Shown: positions 1 through 9,024, counted from the first letter of the stretch. The stretch is DNA of 64,000 nt from Actinomycetota bacterium (GCA_019639075.1 JAHBSO010000002.1:186001-250000), one strand, 5' to 3'. Notes: a model not told the origin generated them from the letters alone. Program-made: numbers and translations.

Positions 1-1029
1 ACCGCGGTGGACGCGTCGCGCCTCCACGTGGTCGGTCGGCTGATGACCCGCGAGGAGCTGCTGCGGGGCCTGCGCACCCGCCTGTTGCTGGCCGCGCACC
101 GGGAGGCGGAGCCTTCGGTGCGCGACGAGCGGATCGTCGCCCCGATCGTGGTCACCGGCCCCGCCCGCTCCGGCACCACGATCCTCTTCGAGCTGCTGGC
201 GCTCGACCCCGGGCTGCGATCGCCCATCGCCACCGAGGTCCTCCACCCGGTGCCGCCGGCGGGGACGACCCCGCAGCAACGCACCCTGATGACCGAGTGC
301 GAGCAGGAGCTGTGGGCCGACGTGCAGCCGGAGTTCGCGTCGATGCACGAGCTGCGCTCCGACCTGCCGGTCGAGTGCATCACCCTGACCCTCCCGTCGT
401 TCGCCGGCAGCCACTGGGCGATGGTCCTCGACGACTTCGGCGACTGGGCGCCCGAGCCCGGACCGGAGATGGCGTTCCACCGGTCGGTGCTCCAGGCCGC
501 GCAGTTCGGCCGGCCGACGGCGACGTGGATCCTGAAGACCCCGGGCTACGTGATGATGCTCGACGACCTGCTGGCCGCCTACCCCGACGTGCGGATCGTG
601 CAGACCCATCGCGACCCGGCGAAGACGATGCCGTCGACGGTGAGCACCGCGGCGATGACCCGGTGGCTGCGATCCGACGACCTCGACCTCGACGGCCTGT
701 CGCTCGTGGTCGGCGCCGTGTTCTCCGATGCCCTCGCCGCCACCGCCCGACGCCGACGCGACGGGTCGATCGGCGGCACGTTCGGTGACGTGCGGTTCGG
801 CGACCTCATGACCGACCCGGTCGTCGCGATCGCCGGCGCCTACGAGCAGATCGGCCGGCCCTTCACCGACGACCACGCGACGGCGATCACCGAGTACCTG
901 CGCGCCAAACCGCGCGGCAAGCACGGGACCCACCACTACACCGCCGCCGACTGGGGTTTCGACGCCGACCAGGTCCGGGTCGACCTGGCCGACTACCTCG
1001 ACTACTTCCAGGTCGCCCTAGAGCCCTGA
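1..1029 (+). CDS. PAPS-dependent sulfotransferase family protein, 5' partial
   Basis: Probably transfers a sulfo group from PAPS to an unknown acceptor. The P-loop-like 5'-phosphosulfate site GPARSGTT lies about 50 residues after the first visible GTG (position 7), and a later THRDPAKTMPSTVS stretch fits the 3'-phosphate-binding region of the Sulfotransfer_3 family. The frame is open to the left edge, and family members usually have about 40-60 more N-terminal residues, so the true start is likely outside the window. The C-terminus is complete. The neighbouring amidohydrolase is convergent, so no operon partner is visible. Substrate unknown. Confidence 0.8.
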   Translation, partial: TAVDASRLHVVGRLMTREELLRGLRTRLLLAAHREAEPSVRDERIVAPIVVTGPARSGTTILFELLALDPGLRSPIATEVLHPVPPAGTTPQQRTLMTECEQELWADVQPEFASMHELRSDLPVECITLTLPSFAGSHWAMVLDDFGDWAPEPGPEMAFHRSVLQAAQFGRPTATWILKTPGYVMMLDDLLAAYPDVRIVQTHRDPAKTMPSTVSTAAMTRWLRSDDLDLDGLSLVVGAVFSDALAATARRRRDGSIGGTFGDVRFGDLMTDPVVAIAGAYEQIGRPFTDDHATAITEYLRAKPRGKHGTHHYTAADWGFDADQVRVDLADYLDYFQVALEP

Positions 1030-1042
1030 TCCCGACCGAGGG

Positions 1043-2419
1043 CTACGGCGTGGGCCACCGCCCGTGGACGACGTCGCCACCGACGACCGTGGTCAGGATC
1101 TCGGGGGACCGGGCCAGCTCCGACCAGTCGGCGTCGAGGACCACCAGGTCGGCGTCGTCGCCGGGCTCGATCGTGCGGGGCACGGCCGGGTCGTCGGGCG
1201 CTCCCGTCCACGACGCGAGCGCCTCGGTCGCGGTGATCGCCTCGTCGGGCCCGAAGGATCGTCCTCCCGCGGTGCGACGCTCGACCGCGGCGGTGATCGC
1301 CGTCCACGGGTCGGACGGGCCGTAGGGCGCGTCGCTGCTGGCCGCGATCCACAGGCCGGCGCGTCGGAACGACGCCGACCGGTGCAGCGCCGGACGGTCG
1401 GCCGGATCGGTCTCGGCCAGGTACCGGTCCCCGCGGGTGCGGACCAGTGCCGGTTGGAGCACGAGGGTGGGGCCGGCCTCGGCGAGCGGCCGCAGCGCGC
1501 CGGCCGAGACCATCGACGCGTGCTCGATCCGGTCGCCGGGCCCGACGCCGGCGGCGAGGGCGAGCGCGAGCTGGACCTCCGACACGCAGTGCACCGCCAC
1601 GCCCCGGCCGGCGGCCCGAGCGGCCCGAACCCGGTCGACCACGTCGTCGAGGGCGGGGAGGTCGGCGTCGTCGAGGAGGATCTTCACCGGACCGACCGCC
1701 ACACCGTCGACCGGGTCGACGACCGCGTCACGGGTCATCGCGTGGAGCCGGCACGGGAGGCCGGCCGCCGCCAGCGCGAGGAGCGACGCCCGATCGTTGT
1801 CCGCACCTGCGTCCATCACGGCGGTCACGCCGGCCGCGACCAGGAGACGACCGACCTCGTCGAGGTCGAGCGTCGACGACGGCAGCCGGTGACCGAGCCA
1901 GTGATCGAGTCGGCGCAGCACCCCCGTGGGTCGGCCGTCGGCCTGCTCGAGCCCGTCGGGCCAACGCGACGGATCGTCGTCGACGACCGCGGCCAGCGCC
2001 CGTCCGTCGAGGAACCAGAGGATCCCGGTCCGGTCCTGGATGCGGAGCGGTCCTACCCCGACGCGGTCGAGGCGATCTCGATCGAGCGGACCCGAGGCGG
2101 CGACGTCGTAGCCGACCCCGCGCAACCACCCGTGCGGCGTCCGGGCCCGAGCGGCCCGCAGCGCGGCATCGAGGCCACCGGCCGCGACCAGCGCCGCCGG
2201 ACCGAGGTCGACCGACCGCAGCGAGGCCGCCGACGCGAACAGGTGGACGTGGTGGTCGACCAGACCCGGGAGCAGCGGCCGACCACCGAGATCGACCCTG
2301 TCGTCGCCCGTCGCCCGACCGACCGCGGTGACCTCGGCGATCCGTCCGTGGCGGACGACGACATCGGCCTCACGACCCGGTCCGAGCGAGGCCCGGTGGA
2401 GGACGAGCGTCGTCACCAC
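1043..2419 (-). CDS. Amidohydrolase family protein (amidohydrolase_3/YtcJ-like)
   Basis: Predicted metal-dependent hydrolase of C-N or similar bonds, 458 residues. Metal-site motifs appear in family order: HVHLFASA (HxH) after the first beta segment LLPGLVDH, a lysine in VKILLDD, a histidine in AVHCVS, another in IEHASM, and an aspartate in SSDAPYGP. The C-terminal part returns to the beta-sandwich (PGDDADLVVLD). A GTG start is used. Its 5' end overlaps the stop of the upstream CoA-transferase gene by 7 bp, indicating co-transcription. Substrate cannot be told from sequence. Confidence 0.85.
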   Translation of the reverse strand: MVTTLVLHRASLGPGREADVVVRHGRIAEVTAVGRATGDDRVDLGGRPLLPGLVDHHVHLFASAASLRSVDLGPAALVAAGGLDAALRAARARTPHGWLRGVGYDVAASGPLDRDRLDRVGVGPLRIQDRTGILWFLDGRALAAVVDDDPSRWPDGLEQADGRPTGVLRRLDHWLGHRLPSSTLDLDEVGRLLVAAGVTAVMDAGADNDRASLLALAAAGLPCRLHAMTRDAVVDPVDGVAVGPVKILLDDADLPALDDVVDRVRAARAAGRGVAVHCVSEVQLALALAAGVGPGDRIEHASMVSAGALRPLAEAGPTLVLQPALVRTRGDRYLAETDPADRPALHRSASFRRAGLWIAASSDAPYGPSDPWTAITAAVERRTAGGRSFGPDEAITATEALASWTGAPDDPAVPRTIEPGDDADLVVLDADWSELARSPEILTTVVGGDVVHGRWPTP

Positions 2420-3540
2420 CCGACCCTCGGGGCGGGGTCCTCGACCCGCACGCCGTCGATCGACCAGCCGTCACCGGGCAATGCGTCGGCGGCGCGGGCC
2501 AGCGCAGGAGGGGCGGTGACGACCGCGGCCGCCGCGCCGACCAGCGGGACGTCGACGAACCAGCGGCCCCCGAGCGCGCGCCGACGGACCACCTCGGCGG
2601 CCGCGGTCGCCCCGGACAGGGGGTCGGCGATCGCGTCGCCGGCGAAGCGGGGACGACCGTCGTCACCCCACGCCACGAGCCCCGCCGCCGCCGCGGCGTC
2701 GTCACCGAACCCGATCCGGTCCGACCCCCAGCCGTGGCCCGTGATCGCCACCCAGATCCGGTCGTCACCACCGGCGAGGAACGCGTCGGGATCCAGGCCG
2801 AGCTGCTCGATCGCTCGGCGGCGCGACGAGGTGACGACGACGTCGGCCGAGTCGACGAGGTCGGCGAGGGCCCGGCGGCCATCCGCTGTCGTGTGGTCGA
2901 AGCTCGCACCCTCCTTCCCGGCATCGAGCAGCTCGAAGAACGCGCGGTTCCCGGCGCGGGCACCGTCGGGACGCCCGACGGACTCGGCCTTCACGACGTC
3001 CGCCCCCGCCCGGGTCAGCAGGTGGGTGCAGAGGGGTCCGGCCCACAGGGCGGACAGGTCGATGACCCTCCAACGGTCCGACGGCTGCGCGCCGGGCCGT
3101 GGCGCACCCCGGACCGTGACCGCCGCGCCGCCCTCGCCGACCGCGCCTGCGGCCAGGCCCAGCAGCTCGGCCCCGGCGACGAGCCCGGCGACAGGCCGCT
3201 CGCGCACGGCCGCCTGGACGGCCGGCCAATCGACGCCATCGGGCGCGATGCCGAGCAGCGCGGGCACGAGGTCGCGATCCTCGGGTCGGGGCAGCGCGAG
3301 CACGAACCATCCATCCGCGGCCTCAAGGAGACGGGTGGCCCCACCGGCCGACGTCGAGCCGGACCGTTCGAGCCCCAGGAGCGCGGCGCGCTCGGACAAC
3401 ACCCGCGCGTCGAGGCCGAACGGTGCCAGCAGCTCGTCCATCCGGCTGGCCGCGGAGGTGACGGGCGCCAGCGGTGGACCGTCGGCATCACCGGTGAGCG
3501 CCATCGCTCCCGATGCCGCCCACCTCGCCACCTCGTCCAC
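2413..3540 (-). CDS. Class III (CaiB/BaiF) CoA-transferase, domain order swapped
   Basis: Predicted to move CoA between carboxylic acids. The usual N-terminal family signature (RVIDLSALWAGPLCTHLL, then GADVVKAES) appears only near residue 180. The first ~170 residues (SGAMALTGDADGPPLAP, then ADGWFVLALPRPEDRD) resemble the part of CaiB that normally follows it. The protein is therefore about the normal length (375 residues) but looks circularly permuted, or is the second half of a tandem-fusion lineage. Co-directional with and overlapping the amidohydrolase; divergent from the enoyl-CoA hydratase gene, with 54 bp between starts. Confidence 0.75.
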   Translation of the reverse strand: MDEVARWAASGAMALTGDADGPPLAPVTSAASRMDELLAPFGLDARVLSERAALLGLERSGSTSAGGATRLLEAADGWFVLALPRPEDRDLVPALLGIAPDGVDWPAVQAAVRERPVAGLVAGAELLGLAAGAVGEGGAAVTVRGAPRPGAQPSDRWRVIDLSALWAGPLCTHLLTRAGADVVKAESVGRPDGARAGNRAFFELLDAGKEGASFDHTTADGRRALADLVDSADVVVTSSRRRAIEQLGLDPDAFLAGGDDRIWVAITGHGWGSDRIGFGDDAAAAAGLVAWGDDGRPRFAGDAIADPLSGATAAAEVVRRRALGGRWFVDVPLVGAAAAVVTAPPALARAADALPGDGWSIDGVRVEDPAPRVGW

Positions 3541-3594
3541 GCACGGACCCTACGTCGACACGATCGGCCGACCCACGGCCGGTAGGTTGCCGAC

Positions 3595-4707
3595 GTGCCG
3601 GTGGTGACGCTCCGAGACCTGGTCGGCGCCGTCGACCGCGCCGAGCTGTCCTCGCTCCACCGGCGGGGTCCGCTGGTGGTCGTCGCGCCGCGTCCCCGCT
3701 CCGACGAGGAGTCGGAGCGGGCCGCCCTCGCCCTGCGCACCGCACCGGCGGTGACGGTGCTGGTGGACGACCCGGTCCACGCCCACCCCGACCTCGCGGT
3801 CGCGGCCGACATCTGCCTCACCGAGGTCGGCAGCCCGCACCGGCCGTGGGTGCAGGGGTCGGTCGACGACCTCGTCGGACCGGTCGACGAGCACGCGGAG
3901 GCCGCGCTCGCGCTCGTCGCCCTCCTCCGCGCCACCGAGGACCTCGACGTCTGGTCGGCCATCGCCGCCGAGGCGGCGACCTACGCCATGCTCCTCGGCT
4001 CGAACGACCACCACCGCTGGCTCACCGCACACTCGGGGTCGGATCCCGACCGTGACCACCCGAACACCGCACACTCGGGGTCGGATCCCGACCGTGACCA
4101 CCCACCATCGTTCGACCACCCGAACAGCGCACGGTCGGGATCCGACCCCGAGTGTGCGGTCGCAGCGGAGCGGTCGGGCGCGATCCTGCGGGTGACGCTC
4201 GATCGGCCGGAGCGGCGGAACGCACTCGACCGGGTGATGCGCGACGAGCTGATCGCGGCGCTCGACGTCGCCCGGGCCGATCCGTCGATCGAACGGGTCG
4301 AGCTCGACGGCAACGGTCCCGACTTCTGCGCCGGGGGCGACCTCGACGAATTCGGGGCCACCAGCGACCCCGCGGTCGCGTTCGCCGTCCGACTGGCCGC
4401 GCACCCCGGCGCCGCGGTCCACCTGGTCGCCGATCGGCTCACCGCGACCATCCACGGGAACTGCATCGGCGCGGGCATCGAGGTCCCGGCGTTCGCGGAC
4501 CGCGTGATCGCCCGGGCCGATCTCAGGGTGGCACTTCCCGAGCTGTCGATGGGGCTCGTGCCCGGCGCCGGCGGCACGGTGTCGATCCCCCGGCGGATCG
4601 GCCGTCAGCGGACGGCGTGGCTAGCGCTCACCGGCACCGCCGTGGACGCGTCGACGGCGCTCGCGTGGGGACTGGTCGACGAGGTCGGGGACGCCTCCGG
4701 CCGCTGA
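3595..4707 (+). CDS. Enoyl-CoA hydratase/isomerase family protein with N-terminal extension and in-frame repeat linker
   Basis: The crotonase domain begins about residue 190. LDRPERRNAL, the oxyanion segment FCAGGDLDEF, GNCIGAGIE and LPELSMGLVPGAGG are all present, so hydratase/isomerase chemistry on an acyl-CoA is likely. Residues 1-142 form a separate unrecognised alpha/beta-looking domain. Between the two, residues 144-189 (HSGSDPDRDHP, repeated, then ARSGSDPECAV) are the translation of three copies of the dispersed R1 palindromic repeat. The frame stays open, so the gene looks functional rather than broken. Divergent from the CoA-transferase. Whether the N-terminal domain has catalytic function is unknown. 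Confidence 0.8.
   Translation: MPVVTLRDLVGAVDRAELSSLHRRGPLVVVAPRPRSDEESERAALALRTAPAVTVLVDDPVHAHPDLAVAADICLTEVGSPHRPWVQGSVDDLVGPVDEHAEAALALVALLRATEDLDVWSAIAAEAATYAMLLGSNDHHRWLTAHSGSDPDRDHPNTAHSGSDPDRDHPPSFDHPNSARSGSDPECAVAAERSGAILRVTLDRPERRNALDRVMRDELIAALDVARADPSIERVELDGNGPDFCAGGDLDEFGATSDPAVAFAVRLAAHPGAAVHLVADRLTATIHGNCIGAGIEVPAFADRVIARADLRVALPELSMGLVPGAGGTVSIPRRIGRQRTAWLALTGTAVDASTALAWGLVDEVGDASGR
4025..4160. repeat. R1 palindromic repeat cluster inside a gene (three copies)
   Basis: Two direct copies (about 4025-4066 and 4067-4104) and one inverted copy (about 4127-4160) of a ~30-bp element with core CGGGGTCGGATCCCGACCG flanked by CACA/GTG ends. The same element occurs between genes at 44.6, 53.1 and 55.4 kb. 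Here the whole cluster is translated in frame within the enoyl-CoA hydratase gene. Confidence 0.9.
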
Positions 4708-4728
4708 GCATCCCGGGCCCGGCGGTGC

Positions 4729-5322
4729 TCAGCGACTCCCACCGGTGGTGGCGACGGGCGCCGGTGCCGATGGGGTCTGGACCTGCGGCGCGGCCTGCAC
4801 CTGGGTCGTCGCCGGCGCCTGGGCCTGCGTGCTCGGCGGCGTCGTGGCCGACGACGAGACGTCGGGTCGGGCCTGGACCGGCGGCTGGGCCGTCGCGCCC
4901 GCCCGGACCGTCGGCTCCGCGCGCAGGACGATCGGTGGGCCGGTCGTCGATGTCGCCGTGTCCTGTCCACCGCCGTCGATGCGGTGGACCACGACGACGA
5001 TCCGGGGCTGGGACGTGGTCGTCGGCGTGGCCGTGTCCGTCGCGGCCGACGCTCGTCCGGCTTGGCCCATGGCGGCCACGAGGCCGAACATCGACGCGAG
5101 GCCGAGCCCGGTGGCGGCGACCCGGCTGGCCGGTGCACCGCGGGTCGGGGCCCTCCGGGTCCGGGTACCGCCCGGGCCGGGGTGGGATCCGGCCCGGGCG
5201 GGTGTGGGAGCTGGGCGAGCTCCCGTGCGCCGTTGGCGCAGTTGCTCGATGCGGGCGAGGTGCTCCGCATCGAGATCGACCGTGGGGGCGTCGGTGGGAT
5301 CGAGCGGGTCAGTCGTCGTCAT
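4729..5322 (-). CDS. Single-pass membrane protein, Pro/Thr/Gln-rich, unknown function
   Basis: I do not recognise a family. The 197-residue product has a short cytoplasmic head (DLDAEHLARIEQLRQRR), a Pro/Arg-rich segment, one hydrophobic helix (VAATGLGLASMFGLVAAMG) and a low-complexity exported tail rich in Ala, Pro, Thr and Gln. I chose the ATG at 5322 because it overlaps the stop region of the upstream gene (5309-5322), giving a two-gene operon; the longer open frame upstream is antisense-like. It lies next to a divergent two-component system and may belong to that envelope response. Confidence 0.6.
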   Translation of the reverse strand: MTTTDPLDPTDAPTVDLDAEHLARIEQLRQRRTGARPAPTPARAGSHPGPGGTRTRRAPTRGAPASRVAATGLGLASMFGLVAAMGQAGRASAATDTATPTTTSQPRIVVVVHRIDGGGQDTATSTTGPPIVLRAEPTVRAGATAQPPVQARPDVSSSATTPPSTQAQAPATTQVQAAPQVQTPSAPAPVATTGGSR

Positions 5323-6034
5323 CGTGACCCTCCTCGTGCTCGGAGCGGTCCTCCTGCTCCTTCTCCCGGTCCTCCGCCTCGGACTCCCGTTGCTCGCTCT
5401 CGTCCTCGGCCCGCTCGACCGAGTCGTCGCTGCCGTCACCGTGGTCGTCGACCGTGACGCTGCTCCCGCTCGTCGTGATCGGCGCCGGGGCAGCGGTGGC
5501 CGGCGGCGAGGTGGCCGCCGTCGATGGCGCCGACACCGCGCCGTCGATCGGTTCGGTGACCTTGGCCGTGATGGTGCGGTCGAGGTTCTGCGTCGCGTCG
5601 AGCTCGAACGTGCGGGCGCCGTTCGTCATCACCACCGCGATGTGGGTCGGATCGGGCTGGTCGAGGGTCCAGGTCCAGCCGTCCTCCGGGTCGACCTCGC
5701 CCAACCGGAGGCCGTCGACCGATGACACGACGGTGACCTTCCCGGCGACGTCGACGACGTAGGTCTGCTCGAACGGGTCGCCGTCGTCGTCGGTCACCTC
5801 GTCGGGGAGGTAGACGTCGAGCACCCGGCTCGACGGATCGGCGAGGTCGCCCGACGCCGACGCGCTGCCGACCGAACCGTCCGATGCGCTGTCGAGGATG
5901 CCCACGTTGGCGCTCACCGCGGCTGCTCCGGCGAGGACCACCGCCACGATCGAGACCACCGTCACGAGGCGGGTCCGCCCGTCCAGGCCGCGCCGGCGGG
6001 GCGGCGGGGCGGGCGTAGGGGTCGACGAGGTCAC
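5309..6034 (-). CDS. Membrane-anchored protein with extracytoplasmic domain and highly acidic tail
   Basis: Unrecognised family, 241 residues. A Pro/Arg-rich N-terminus is followed by one transmembrane helix (LVTVVSIVAVVLAGAAAVS). A probable beta-rich extracytoplasmic domain follows (YVVDVAGKVTVVSSVDG, later GARTFELDATQNLDRTIT), then a Thr/Pro linker and a tail of alternating acidic and basic residues ending in a run of aspartates. The GTG at 6034 is preferred because the hydrophobic segment then sits near the N-terminus and the 5' end clears the divergent response-regulator promoter. The acidic tail could bind cations, but that is a guess. Confidence 0.6.
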   Translation of the reverse strand: MTSSTPTPAPPPRRRGLDGRTRLVTVVSIVAVVLAGAAAVSANVGILDSASDGSVGSASASGDLADPSSRVLDVYLPDEVTDDDGDPFEQTYVVDVAGKVTVVSSVDGLRLGEVDPEDGWTWTLDQPDPTHIAVVMTNGARTFELDATQNLDRTITAKVTEPIDGAVSAPSTAATSPPATAAPAPITTSGSSVTVDDHGDGSDDSVERAEDESEQRESEAEDREKEQEDRSEHEEGHDDDD

Positions 6035-6148
6035 GCCGACAACGTACGGACGGCCGCGCCACGGGATCGCCAGGTCCAGGTAAGCGTTCGGCCAAGAACC
6101 CGGCCACGAACCTCGTCGACCCGGGTCGGACGGGGCATGCTCACCCCC

Positions 6149-6823
6149 ATGAAGATCCTCGTGGTGGAGGACGATCCGTCGATCTCGGGGCCCCTGCGGG
6201 ACGGCCTGGTGCGCGAGGGCTTCGAGGTCCAGGTGGCCGGTACGGGAGCCGCCGCGCTGGCCGCGCCACCCGTCGACCTCGTCCTGCTCGACCTCGGTCT
6301 GCCGGACCTCGAGGGTCGGGTCGTCTGCCAGGAACTGCGGGCGCGCGGCCCGGTGCCGATCATCGTGGTGTCGGCCCGGGGCGACGAGATCGACCGAGTG
6401 GTCCTGCTCGAGCTGGGTGCCGACGACTACGTGGTGAAGCCGTTCGGCTTCCGGGAGCTGGTGGCCCGCATCCGGGCGGTCGCCCGCCGCACCTCGACCC
6501 CTGATCGCCGCGAGCCCGAGGCCGAGGTGTCGGCCGGCCCGCTGAAGGTCGACCGGCGGACCCGCTCGGTCGCACTCGACGGTGACGAGGTCTCGCTGAC
6601 CCCGAAGGAGTTCGACCTCCTCGTGTTCCTCGCCGTCGATGCCGGTGCGGTCCGCAGCCGGGACGAGATCATCCGGGAGGTCTGGGACGAGCACTGGTGG
6701 GGGTCGACGAAGACCCTCGACGTCCACGTCGCCTCGCTCCGCAGGAAGCTGCGCCCCGACATCATCGAGACCGTCCGGTCCGTCGGCTACCGGCTCGTCG
6801 TGCTCGACACCGACCCGCGATGA
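6149..6823 (+). CDS. OmpR/PhoB-family response regulator
   Basis: Two-component DNA-binding regulator, 224 residues. The receiver domain has the acidic pair E7/D8-D9, phospho-acceptor D48 in VLLDLGLPD, S75 and the conserved K97 in VVKPF. A winged-helix domain follows (LTPKEFDLLVFLAVDAG through KTLDVHVASLRRKL). The ATG at 6149 is chosen over one 12 bp upstream because it gives the standard MKILVVEDD start. Stop overlaps the next gene's ATG by 4 bp, so it is co-expressed with the kinase. Targets are unknown; the divergent membrane-protein operon is an obvious candidate. Confidence 0.93.
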   Translation: MKILVVEDDPSISGPLRDGLVREGFEVQVAGTGAAALAAPPVDLVLLDLGLPDLEGRVVCQELRARGPVPIIVVSARGDEIDRVVLLELGADDYVVKPFGFRELVARIRAVARRTSTPDRREPEAEVSAGPLKVDRRTRSVALDGDEVSLTPKEFDLLVFLAVDAGAVRSRDEIIREVWDEHWWGSTKTLDVHVASLRRKLRPDIIETVRSVGYRLVVLDTDPR

Positions 6824-8193
6824 CCCGACGCCTGATCGTCGGCTACCTGGCGATCACCGTGGTCGTGCTCGTCCTGCTCGAGGTGCCCTTCGGCATCTAC
6901 TACGGCCAGCGCGAACGGGACCGCCTCACCGCGGCGGTCGAGCGCGACGCGTCGGTGATCGCCACCTTCTACGAGGAGAACCTCGAGAACGGGACCGTTC
7001 CGGACCCGCTGCCGGCCGACGACTACGCCGAACGGACGGGGGCCCGGGTCGTGGTCGTCGACGGTCGAGGTATCTCCATCGTCGACACCGGGGCATCCAC
7101 GCCCCGCGACTTCTCGACCCGACCCGAGATCCGCACCGCGCTGGCCGGTCACCGGGCGACGGGCACCCGCGGCTCGGAGACGCTCGGGTCCGACCTGCTC
7201 TACGTGGCCGTCCCGGTCGCGTCGGAGGGCGTCGTGCACGGCGCGGTGCGCCTCACGCTCGACACCGACGAGGTGAACGCGAACGTCCACCGCTTCTGGT
7301 GGGGGCTGGCGGCGATCGGCGCCGTGGTGCTCGCGGCGATGGGCCTGGTCGGTCGGTTGATCGCCCGCTCGGTGACCCTGCCGCTGCGCCGCCTGAACGA
7401 CGCCGCCCAGAGGTACGGCGCCGGCGATCTCACGGTCGACCCCGGGGTCGAGGTCGGCCCACCCGAGCTGCGGGAGCTGTCGGCGACGATGGCCACGATG
7501 GCCGCCCAGCTCGACGCGATGATCGACGAGCAACGCCTCTTCGTCGCGGACGCGTCGCACCAGCTCCGCACGCCGCTCACCGTGCTCCGCCTCCGGCTCG
7601 AGAACCTCCAGGCGCAGCTCGACGACGAGGAGGGCGAGCAGGTCGACGCAGCGATCGACGAGATCGACCGCCTCGCCGCGCTCGTGACCGACCTGCTCCA
7701 CCTGGCCCGGGCCGACCGCCGGGCCCCGGCCGAGGCGCAGGATCTCACCGCGTTGACCGGCGATCGCGTCGACACCTGGACCGCGGTCGCCGAGGGGGCG
7801 GGCGTGACCCTCCGCGTCGACCTGCCGGACGGGGTGGTCACGGCCAGCGCCGTGCCCGGGGCGATCGAGCAGATCCTCGACAACGTCCTCGACAACGCCA
7901 TCGGGGTCTCACCGCCCGGCTCGACCGTCGTCGTGGCGGTCGAACCGGGGACGACCACCCACCGCCTGGTCGTGATCGACGAGGGGCCGGGGCTGTCCGA
8001 CGCCGACAAGGCCCACGCCACCGGCCGCTTCTGGCGTGGGAGCACGACCCGGCCCGGCACCGGGCTCGGGTTGGCCATCGTTCGGTCGCTGGCCACCGCC
8101 TCGGCGGGTTCGGTCGAGCTGGCCGACGCACCCGGCGGCGGGCTCCGTGTCATCGTGGCGTTCCCCGCGGCAACGGCGTTCTCGCTTGGGTAG
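6820..8193 (+). CDS. Sensor histidine kinase (HAMP-HisKA-HATPase)
   Basis: Partner of the response regulator, 457 residues. An N-terminal membrane helix (LIVGYLAITVVVLVLLE) and a second near residue 165 (LAAIGAVVLAAMGLVG) flank an extracytoplasmic sensor of about 140 residues. HAMP follows, then a HisKA domain with phospho-acceptor H247 in DASHQLRTPL, an N box (DNVLDNAIG) and G boxes (DEGPGLS, GTGLGLAI). Overlaps the regulator by ATGA. The sensor domain gives no clue to the signal. Confidence 0.92.
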   Translation: MTRRLIVGYLAITVVVLVLLEVPFGIYYGQRERDRLTAAVERDASVIATFYEENLENGTVPDPLPADDYAERTGARVVVVDGRGISIVDTGASTPRDFSTRPEIRTALAGHRATGTRGSETLGSDLLYVAVPVASEGVVHGAVRLTLDTDEVNANVHRFWWGLAAIGAVVLAAMGLVGRLIARSVTLPLRRLNDAAQRYGAGDLTVDPGVEVGPPELRELSATMATMAAQLDAMIDEQRLFVADASHQLRTPLTVLRLRLENLQAQLDDEEGEQVDAAIDEIDRLAALVTDLLHLARADRRAPAEAQDLTALTGDRVDTWTAVAEGAGVTLRVDLPDGVVTASAVPGAIEQILDNVLDNAIGVSPPGSTVVVAVEPGTTTHRLVVIDEGPGLSDADKAHATGRFWRGSTTRPGTGLGLAIVRSLATASAGSVELADAPGGGLRVIVAFPAATAFSLG

Positions 8194-8244
8194 CATCACG
8201 CTCCCATCCGGCGGCCCCGGCCCCGGTCAACGCGAGGAGCCCCC

Positions 8245-9024
8245 ATGCGAGCAGTGATCGTCGGCGCGTCGAGCGGCCTCGGGCGGTGCATCGGCACCGG
8301 CCTGGCCGAGAAGGGCGCACAGGTCGCACTCATGGGCCGACGGGCCGAGCTGCTGGCGACGGCGGCCGAGGAGGCCGGCGCGAACGCGGTGGCCATCACC
8401 TGCGACGCCACCGACGAGGCCTCGGTCGCCGAGGCCATCGCGGCAGCCGTGGACCACTTGGGCGGCATCGACGGGCTCGTCTACACCGCCGGCACCGCGC
8501 CCCTCGTCAAGCTGGCCGACCTCGACGTCGACACCTGGCGCCGGGCCTTCGACACCAACGTGATCGGCGCCGCCGTGGTCACCCGCGCCGCGCTTCCCCA
8601 CCTCCTCGAGTCCTCCGGCACCGCGGTGTACCTGTCGTCGGTCAGCGCCTCGCAGACCCCACCCTGGCCCGGCCTCGGCGCCTACGCGACGAGCAAGGCG
8701 GCGCTCGACAAGATGGTCGACGCCTGGCGCGTCGAACACCCCGAGATCGGCTTCACCCGCCTGGTCGTGGGCGAGTGCGCCGGCGGTTCCGGCGACTCGG
8801 TCACCCAGATGGCCTCGGCGTGGGACCTGGAGCTGGCCGCGGAGATGGTGCCGACCTGGGTGCAGCGCAACTACATGACCGGCGCACTGATGGACGTCGC
8901 CCAGCTCGTCGCCACCGTCGACATGGTCCTCAACAGCGACGTGACCGCGAACCTGCCATCGGTCACCGTCGCGCCCCGCCTCATCACCCCGGAAGCCTTC
9001 CCCGAGTTCTCCGACGACGCCTGA
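8245..9024 (+). CDS. SDR family NAD(P)-dependent oxidoreductase
   Basis: Short-chain dehydrogenase/reductase, 259 residues. Nucleotide-binding glycine motif GASSGLGRCIG lies at the N-terminus. Instead of the usual NNAG it has YTAG. Active-site serine is in YLSSVSAS and the catalytic pair is Y147/K151 in YATSK. Substrate unknown. A 51-bp gap separates it from the kinase gene, so it may be read through from that operon. The following small membrane protein gene is co-directional. Confidence 0.88.
   Translation: MRAVIVGASSGLGRCIGTGLAEKGAQVALMGRRAELLATAAEEAGANAVAITCDATDEASVAEAIAAAVDHLGGIDGLVYTAGTAPLVKLADLDVDTWRRAFDTNVIGAAVVTRAALPHLLESSGTAVYLSSVSASQTPPWPGLGAYATSKAALDKMVDAWRVEHPEIGFTRLVVGECAGGSGDSVTQMASAWDLELAAEMVPTWVQRNYMTGALMDVAQLVATVDMVLNSDVTANLPSVTVAPRLITPEAFPEFSDDA

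Noticed and set aside
4025..4160. Enoyl-CoA hydratase considered a pseudogene because of repeat insertion
   Set aside because: The frame is open through the repeats and all crotonase motifs are intact.
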